Assembly: GCF_000336915.1 (NCBI RefSeq)
Contig: NZ_AOMD01000021.1
Coordinates: forward strand, 281,688-345,687
Length of the DNA: 64,000 nucleotides
Source of the DNA: Halococcus saccharolyticus DSM 5350
GTDB taxonomy: Archaea; Halobacteriota; Halobacteria; Halobacteriales; Halococcaceae
Direction: 5' to 3'
A program made the position numbers and the translations under genes. The notes beneath the pieces were generated by a model, which searched no databases, had not been told where the DNA came from, and saw nothing but the letters and a program-made list of their open reading frames with translations. Below are positions 59,234-64,000 of this stretch, in pieces; position 1 is the first letter of the stretch, and every line of letters begins with the position of its first letter.

Positions 59234-59250
59234 ATAAAATATTTACAATA
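59234..59250 (+). promoter_or_regulatory. AT-rich promoter of the peptide ABC operon
   Basis: ATAAAATATTTACAATA, the strongest AT block nearby, about 45 nt before ATG 59290. It implies a 5' UTR of roughly 25 nt that contains a weak CGAGGA ribosome-binding sequence. Confidence 0.5.
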
Positions 59251-59289
59251 GGTCGAGGAAGGACGCGTTACCGAGGAACAAACCAACCC

Positions 59290-60978
59290 ATGACTGACGA
59301 AAAATCAACATACGACGTGACCAGACGCCGGCTCTTGCAGGGGACCGGCGCGATCGGCATCGCCGGGTTGGCCGGTTGCCAGAGCGCCACCGCTCCCGAG
59401 GGTGGAAACGGTAGCGGAAACGGCAGTGGCGGGGGCGGTGGGAACGGTAGCGCTGGCGAAAACGGTAGCGCCAACGAAAGCGGCGGTAGTGGCGGCGGTG
59501 GCGGCGGCCAACTCACGTTCGCCCAGGTCAAGAGTCCGATCGAGTTCGATCCGATCGTCCTGAACGACGTTCCCTCCGATCAGGTCGCCTCGCTGGTGTT
59601 CGATCCGTTGTACCGATGGAACGAAGCGGGCAAGGAGATCGTTCCACAGATCGCAGCGAAGCAGCCCGAAGTCGAGAACGGGGGCCAACGCTACGTCGTC
59701 CCGCTCAACGAGAACGCGACGTTCCACAACGGTGACCCGGTGACCGCGGAGGACGTGGCATACACCTTCACCGCCCCGGTCGAGGAGGAGACCGAGAACG
59801 CCGCCAACTTCAACATGATCGACACCGCCGAGGCCGTCGACGAGAAGACGGTCCAGTTCGATCTGAAGTACCCCTTCGGGGCGTTCAACAGCTACCTCGC
59901 GGCCAACGTCGTGCCGAAGTCGGTCCGTGAAGAGGACAAACAGGCGTTCAACACCAAAAACCCGGTCGGAGCCGGACCGTTCTCGTTCGAGGGGTGGCAG
60001 GAAGGCGACTTCGCACGCGTGAAGCGGTGGGACGACTACTGGGGCGACCCCATGCCGAATCTCGCGGGGATCGAGTTCGTTCCGGTCGAGGAGGGGACCA
60101 CCCGGGTCACCACTCTCAAATCGGGCGAGAACGACGTCATCGAAGAGATCCCGCCGAAGTCGTGGAGCACCGTGGAGAACATGGGCAACGCGTCGATCGA
60201 CGCCGTTCCGGGCGTCGGCTACTTCTACCTCGCGTTCAACTGTAAGAAGGGACCGACCGCGGACCCGAAGGTCCGCGAGGCGATCGACTACGTCGTCTCG
60301 ATGGATCAGGCCGTCTCGAACTTCGTCGAACCGACTGGCCTCCGCCAGTACAGTCCGCTGCCGAAGGTCCTCGTCGACGACTGGGACATGCCGATCGAGG
60401 AGTGGAAGAAGATCCCCCACGACAAGGACGTCGACAAGGCGAAGTCGATGCTCGACGACAGCGACAACGTCCCGGACAACTGGAACGCGAAGATCATCGT
60501 CCCGCCGGACGACAAGCGCGAACAGATCGGCACCAGCGTCGCCAACGGGCTGAAGGAGGCGGGCTACGGCGCGACCGTCCAGCGACTCGACTGGGGGACG
60601 TTCCTCGAGAGATACGTCACGGGCGAACCCGACGACTACAACATGTACACGCTCGGGTGGTCGGGCACGCCCGACCCCGACTCGTTCATGTACTTCCTGT
60701 TCGCCCAGTCCCAGGCGGGCGTCGGTCAGGGACACTTCTACCAGAACGAAGAGGTCAACTCCGCGATCGTGGACGCCCGGGAGTCGACCGACAGAAACGA
60801 GCGGAAGGAGCTGTACCAGCAGGCCATCACGACACTCCTCGAGGATCGCGTGAACCTGCCGGCGTACAACCTCAAGAACAGTTTCGGCGTGAAGAACTAC
60901 GTCGAGGACTTCACGTCACACCCGGTCGGCAGCTTCAGCATCGCCACCAGTTACAACAACGTCTCGGTCGAGAAGTAA
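59290..60978 (+). CDS. dppA: Peptide/dipeptide ABC transporter substrate-binding lipoprotein (SBP_bac_5)
   Basis: 562 aa. Tat motif TRRRLLQGTG (11-20) and lipobox LAGC with C30, then a 45-residue Gly/Asn/Ser-rich linker with many N-G-S sequons. The mature protein is a family 5 binding protein: PIVLNDVPSDQVASLVFDPLYRW, NATFHNGDPVTAEDVAYTF, GAGPFSFEGW, YYLAFNCKKGP-type and MYTLGWSGTPDPDSFMYFLF. It captures oligopeptides or related solutes (nickel and glutathione binders also belong here). The operon continues with two permeases and an ATPase. Confidence 0.92.
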   Translation: MTDEKSTYDVTRRRLLQGTGAIGIAGLAGCQSATAPEGGNGSGNGSGGGGGNGSAGENGSANESGGSGGGGGGQLTFAQVKSPIEFDPIVLNDVPSDQVASLVFDPLYRWNEAGKEIVPQIAAKQPEVENGGQRYVVPLNENATFHNGDPVTAEDVAYTFTAPVEEETENAANFNMIDTAEAVDEKTVQFDLKYPFGAFNSYLAANVVPKSVREEDKQAFNTKNPVGAGPFSFEGWQEGDFARVKRWDDYWGDPMPNLAGIEFVPVEEGTTRVTTLKSGENDVIEEIPPKSWSTVENMGNASIDAVPGVGYFYLAFNCKKGPTADPKVREAIDYVVSMDQAVSNFVEPTGLRQYSPLPKVLVDDWDMPIEEWKKIPHDKDVDKAKSMLDDSDNVPDNWNAKIIVPPDDKREQIGTSVANGLKEAGYGATVQRLDWGTFLERYVTGEPDDYNMYTLGWSGTPDPDSFMYFLFAQSQAGVGQGHFYQNEEVNSAIVDARESTDRNERKELYQQAITTLLEDRVNLPAYNLKNSFGVKNYVEDFTSHPVGSFSIATSYNNVSVEK

Positions 60979-61069
60979 TCCCGACCGAAGCGTTTCGATT
61001 TCGTTTGCATGCCATCATGACTGATACGACGACCACACGATACCAACGTACCGCTACGGGAGGTGAGCC

Positions 61070-62068
61070 GTGGGGCTAGCTCGCTACACCACCCGACGGC
61101 TGCTACAGGCGATACCGGTGTTGATCGGTATCGTGACGATCACGTTCCTCCTCTCGAACGCCATCCCCGGCAATCCGGCACGCATCATGCTCGGCCCGTC
61201 GCCGACACCGGGGCAAGTCGCGGCGATCGAGGCGAAGTACGGCCTCGATCAACCGCTGTACGTCCGGTATTTCAACTACCTCGCGGGCGTCGTCCAGGGA
61301 GACCTCGGCCGGAGCCTCTACTATGGGGTGCCCGTCACCCAGAAGATCCTGGAACGGCTGCCGGTGACGTTGCTACTGCTGCTGTCGAGTTTCACGTTCG
61401 CTATCGTGGCGTCGATACCGCTCGGCGTCCTCTCGGCGCAGCGACGGAACAAGCCAACCGACCACATCTCGCGAGTCGTCGCGCTGGTCGGCGTGAGCAC
61501 GCCCTCCTTCTGGATCGGGCTGATGCTCATCATCGTCTTCGCGTTCAAGCTCGGCTGGCTCCCCGCGACGAACCTGATCATGCCGTGGGCGCATCCGCTC
61601 CGAGTCGAGGGGGCGACGACGCGTCTCGACGTGGTGGTCGCGTCGGCGAGACATCTCATCCTGCCGACGCTCTCGCTCGGCACGCTCCAGATGGCGGCGA
61701 TCACGCGGATCGAGCGCTCCTCGATGCTCGAGACACTCTCGGAGGAGTACGTCAGGCTCGCGCGGGCCTACGGCGTCTCCGAGACCACGATCCTCAGGAA
61801 ACACGCGTTCCGCAACGCACAGCTGCCGGTGTTGACGGTGCTCGGACTCAACCTCTCGACCGCGCTCGGCGGCGCGGTGTTGACCGAGACGGTGTTCAGC
61901 ATCAACGGGATGGGAACACTCATCCTGACCGGCGTGTACAACCAGGACTACCAGCTCATCATGGGGACGACGATCGTCTTCGGACTGGCGTTCGTGATCG
62001 GAGTGATCATCACCGACCTCTCGTACGCGTACGTCGATCCTCGCGTCTCCTACGGGGAACGAGACTGA
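61070..62068 (+). CDS. dppB: Peptide ABC transporter permease (DppB type)
   Basis: 332 aa from GTG 61070, with GGAGGTGAG-like Shine-Dalgarno sequence (GGGAGGTGAG) just upstream. Six membrane helices. The N-terminus ARYTTRRLLQAIPVLIGIVTITF and LGLDQPLYVRYF-type segment are classic for DppB; the EAA loop is YVRLARAYGVSETTILRKHAFRNAQLPVLT near 225-255. It ends 1 nt before dppC. Confidence 0.93.
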   Translation: MGLARYTTRRLLQAIPVLIGIVTITFLLSNAIPGNPARIMLGPSPTPGQVAAIEAKYGLDQPLYVRYFNYLAGVVQGDLGRSLYYGVPVTQKILERLPVTLLLLLSSFTFAIVASIPLGVLSAQRRNKPTDHISRVVALVGVSTPSFWIGLMLIIVFAFKLGWLPATNLIMPWAHPLRVEGATTRLDVVVASARHLILPTLSLGTLQMAAITRIERSSMLETLSEEYVRLARAYGVSETTILRKHAFRNAQLPVLTVLGLNLSTALGGAVLTETVFSINGMGTLILTGVYNQDYQLIMGTTIVFGLAFVIGVIITDLSYAYVDPRVSYGERD

Positions 62069-62069
62069 T

Positions 62070-63068
62070 ATGGCAACGAGTGATACCCAATCCGACGAGA
62101 TGCTCTCCTCGGGTCGGACCGAGGAGACTGGAGCCGACGAGAGCGAACGCGCGGTCAAATCACGGGTCGGGTGGCGCTACACCCTCTCTCAGGTCCGGAG
62201 CGACCCGACCGCGCTCGCGGGGCTGTGCATCATCGGTTTCATGACCGCAGTCGCGGTGTTCGCGTACATCGACGCGAAGCTGCTCGACTACTGGTTCGCG
62301 AGCACTTACTGGGTCAACCCCGAGGTCGACCCGGTGACCGTCGAGGCACTGTTGCCTCCCGTCGGAGTCGAGAACGCGCTCGGCACCGGGACGTTGGAAC
62401 ACCCACTCGGCACCGACAACCGTGGTCGCGACATCCTCGCCCGGCTGTTTTACGGGACACGGATCGCGATCCAGGTCGGGTTCATCGCGACCGCGTTCGG
62501 GCTGTTCGGCGGCGTGATCGTGGGCGCGGTGGCGGGCTACTACGGTGGGTGGGTCGACGACGTGTTGATGCGCGGCGTTGAGACGCTGTACGCCATCCCC
62601 TTCCTGATCCTCGTGATCACGTTCATGTCGGTGTTCGGGCGTGATCTCGTCTTCGCGATGATCGGGGTCGGTATCGGTTCGATACCGGTCTTCGCGCGGC
62701 TGATCCGCTCGCGCGTGCTCAGCGTGCGCGAGGAGGATTACGTCGAAGCCGCCCGCGCGGCGGGAGTCAGGGATCGTAACATCATCTTCCGGCACGTCGT
62801 GCCGAACAGCTTCGCACCCGTGCTGGTTCAGGCCACCCTCCAAGTCGGTGTGAGCATCATCATCGTGGCCGGACTCTCCTTCCTGGGATTCGGGGTCCAG
62901 CCACCGACGCCCTCGTGGGGACAGATGCTCGCCCAGTCGCGCAACTACATGCTTCAAAGTGTTTGGTTCAGCCTCTGGCCGGGGCTCGCTATTCTGATCA
63001 CCGTCGTGGGGTTCAACCTCTTCGGCGACGGGCTCCGGGACGCGCTCGATCCGCGGCTCAACAACTGA
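62070..63068 (+). CDS. dppC: Peptide ABC transporter permease (DppC type)
   Basis: 332 aa. A hydrophilic 30-residue N-terminus precedes helix 1 (ALAGLCIIGFMTAVAVFAYI). HPLGTDNRGRDILARLFYGTR near 112 is the family signature, and the EAA loop is EEDYVEAARAAGVRDRNIIFRHVVPNSFAPVL near 222-252. The end GDGLRDALDPRLNN is typical of DppC/OppC. Confidence 0.94.
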   Translation: MATSDTQSDEMLSSGRTEETGADESERAVKSRVGWRYTLSQVRSDPTALAGLCIIGFMTAVAVFAYIDAKLLDYWFASTYWVNPEVDPVTVEALLPPVGVENALGTGTLEHPLGTDNRGRDILARLFYGTRIAIQVGFIATAFGLFGGVIVGAVAGYYGGWVDDVLMRGVETLYAIPFLILVITFMSVFGRDLVFAMIGVGIGSIPVFARLIRSRVLSVREEDYVEAARAAGVRDRNIIFRHVVPNSFAPVLVQATLQVGVSIIIVAGLSFLGFGVQPPTPSWGQMLAQSRNYMLQSVWFSLWPGLAILITVVGFNLFGDGLRDALDPRLNN

Positions 63069-63167
63069 GATGCATCGGACAGTAACCACTGGAGACCGGT
63101 CGCAACGCCGGCAACGATCGACCGTCGAAGGGACAGTCGCGATCACGAGACGAAACAAGACGACATC

Positions 63168-63973
63168 ATGAGTCAGGAACCACTACTACGCGTCGAAGAG
63201 TTGACGACCCACTTCTTCACCGAGGAAGGCGTCGTTCGTGCCGTCGATGGAATCTCCTTTACCGTGAACGAAGGCGAGATCGTGGGGCTGGTCGGCGAGA
63301 GCGGGGCGGGCAAGAGTGTCGCCGCGTCGAGCCTCCTCAGGCTGGTCGAGGGTCCCGGCGAGATCGTCGACGGCGAAGTCACGTTCCGCGGCGAGACGCT
63401 GTTCGGCGTCGAGGAGCGATCGGATGGCGAACTCGTCCAGCGCGACGAGATGCTCTCGAACGCCGAAATGCGCGAGCGCATCCGTGGCCGGGAGATCGCC
63501 ATCATCTTCCAGGATCCGATGGAGAGCCTCAATCCCGTGTTCACCGTCGGCGGCCAGCTCCGGGAGTTCATCGAGATCAACCGCGATCTCGGTGCGGACG
63601 CCGCGAAACGAGAGGCGATCGACATGCTCCGGGAGGTCGGCATTCCCGAACCGGAAAATCGCTACGACGACTACCCACACCAGTTCTCCGGCGGGATGCG
63701 CCAGCGAGTGCTGATCGCGATGGCGCTGTCGTGCGAGCCGAGTTTGATTATCGCCGACGAGCCCACCACCGCCCTGGACGTCACGGTCGAGGGCCAGATC
63801 CTCGATCTCGTCGACGATCTCCAGGACAAGTACGACACCAGTTTCATCTGGGTCACCCACGACATGGGCGTGATCGCGGAGATCTGCGACCGCGTGAACG
63901 TGATGTATCTCGGCGAGATCGTCGAACAGGCCGACGTCGAGCAGCTGTTCTACGACACCAAACACCCCTACAC
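63168..63973 (+). CDS. dppD: Peptide ABC transporter ATP-binding protein (DppD type), 3' end missing
   Basis: About 268 codons from ATG 63168 (MSQEPLLRVEELTTHF). Walker A GESGAGKS (43-50), Q-loop IFQDPMESLNPVF, signature FSGGMRQRVLIAMAL, Walker B LIIADEPTTALD, and switch His in WVTHDMGV are present. The genomic frame ends at KHPYT; normal members go on with R-x-L-L and a C-terminal oligopeptide/dipeptide cap. The following codons read CLLYTSLS, which is translated adapter sequence, not protein. So the gene is truncated by the end of real sequence, not by mutation. Confidence 0.93.
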
Positions 63974-64000
63974 CTGTCTCTTATACACATCTCTGAGCGG
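63974..64000. other. Sequencing adapter (Tn5/Nextera mosaic end), not genomic
   Basis: CTGTCTCTTATACACATCT (63974-63992) is the reverse complement of the 19-bp Tn5 mosaic end used in Nextera kits. CTGAGCGG follows, which matches the start of the older Nextera adapter tail. This marks an untrimmed read-through at the contig edge. Confidence 0.95.

Overview
The window is a stretch of haloarchaeal (class Halobacteria) chromosome. The evidence is high GC, strongly acidic proteins, Tat-type lipoprotein signals, a PGF-CTERM surface protein, TrmB and HTH-10/bat-type regulators, aIF1A, an AglD-like N-glycosylation enzyme, a PurN-PurH fusion, and TATA boxes placed 25-31 nt before many start codons (leaderless genes). 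A Halococcus-like genome is my best guess, but I cannot prove the genus. No rRNA, tRNA, CRISPR array, intact insertion sequence or prophage was seen.

Layout. 0-9.6 kb is housekeeping: a truncated HTH gene, an AglD-like glycosyltransferase, a radical SAM protein, a zinc-ribbon/Hsp20-like pair, a HAD phosphatase, aIF1A, a methyltransferase, a thioesterase, a DsrE protein and a disulfide reductase that may be bis-gamma-glutamylcystine reductase. 9.7-12.8 kb holds a regulator, a berberine-bridge-type FAD oxidase and a cupin; the last two share a duplicated promoter block. 13-17.4 kb has small membrane proteins, a lipoprotein, an amidohydrolase, a PUA protein and a NYN nuclease. 17.8-23.8 kb is a complete lysine operon by the succinylase diaminopimelate route (dapA-dapB-dapD-lysA-dapF-dapE) with overlapping start and stop codons, preceded by a leader region that resembles an attenuator. 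23.9-31.3 kb carries a ferritin-like protein, a PiT transporter, Usp, a KDPG aldolase, purB, a PAP2 enzyme and purNH.

31.4-51.8 kb is a sugar region. It holds a surface PQQ sugar dehydrogenase with a copper domain, divergent kdgA/kdgK (2-keto-3-deoxygluconate pathway), an aldo/keto reductase, a histidine-rich beta-helix repeat protein, a four-gene sugar catabolic operon (TIM-barrel isomerase, two Gfo/Idh/MocA dehydrogenases, PfkB kinase), two tandem CNNM/CorC paralogues, a third Gfo dehydrogenase, and a TrmB-linked CUT1-type sugar ABC transporter.

52-64 kb looks like amino acid and peptide use: a bat-type regulator, an APC permease, an M20 hydrolase, a convergent pair matching DgcN-DgcA (D-glutamate catabolism), an amidohydrolase and a Dpp-type peptide ABC operon. 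The last gene (dppD) is cut at 63973. The final 27 bases are not genomic: they match the Tn5/Nextera mosaic end plus an older adapter, so the assembly is contaminated there.
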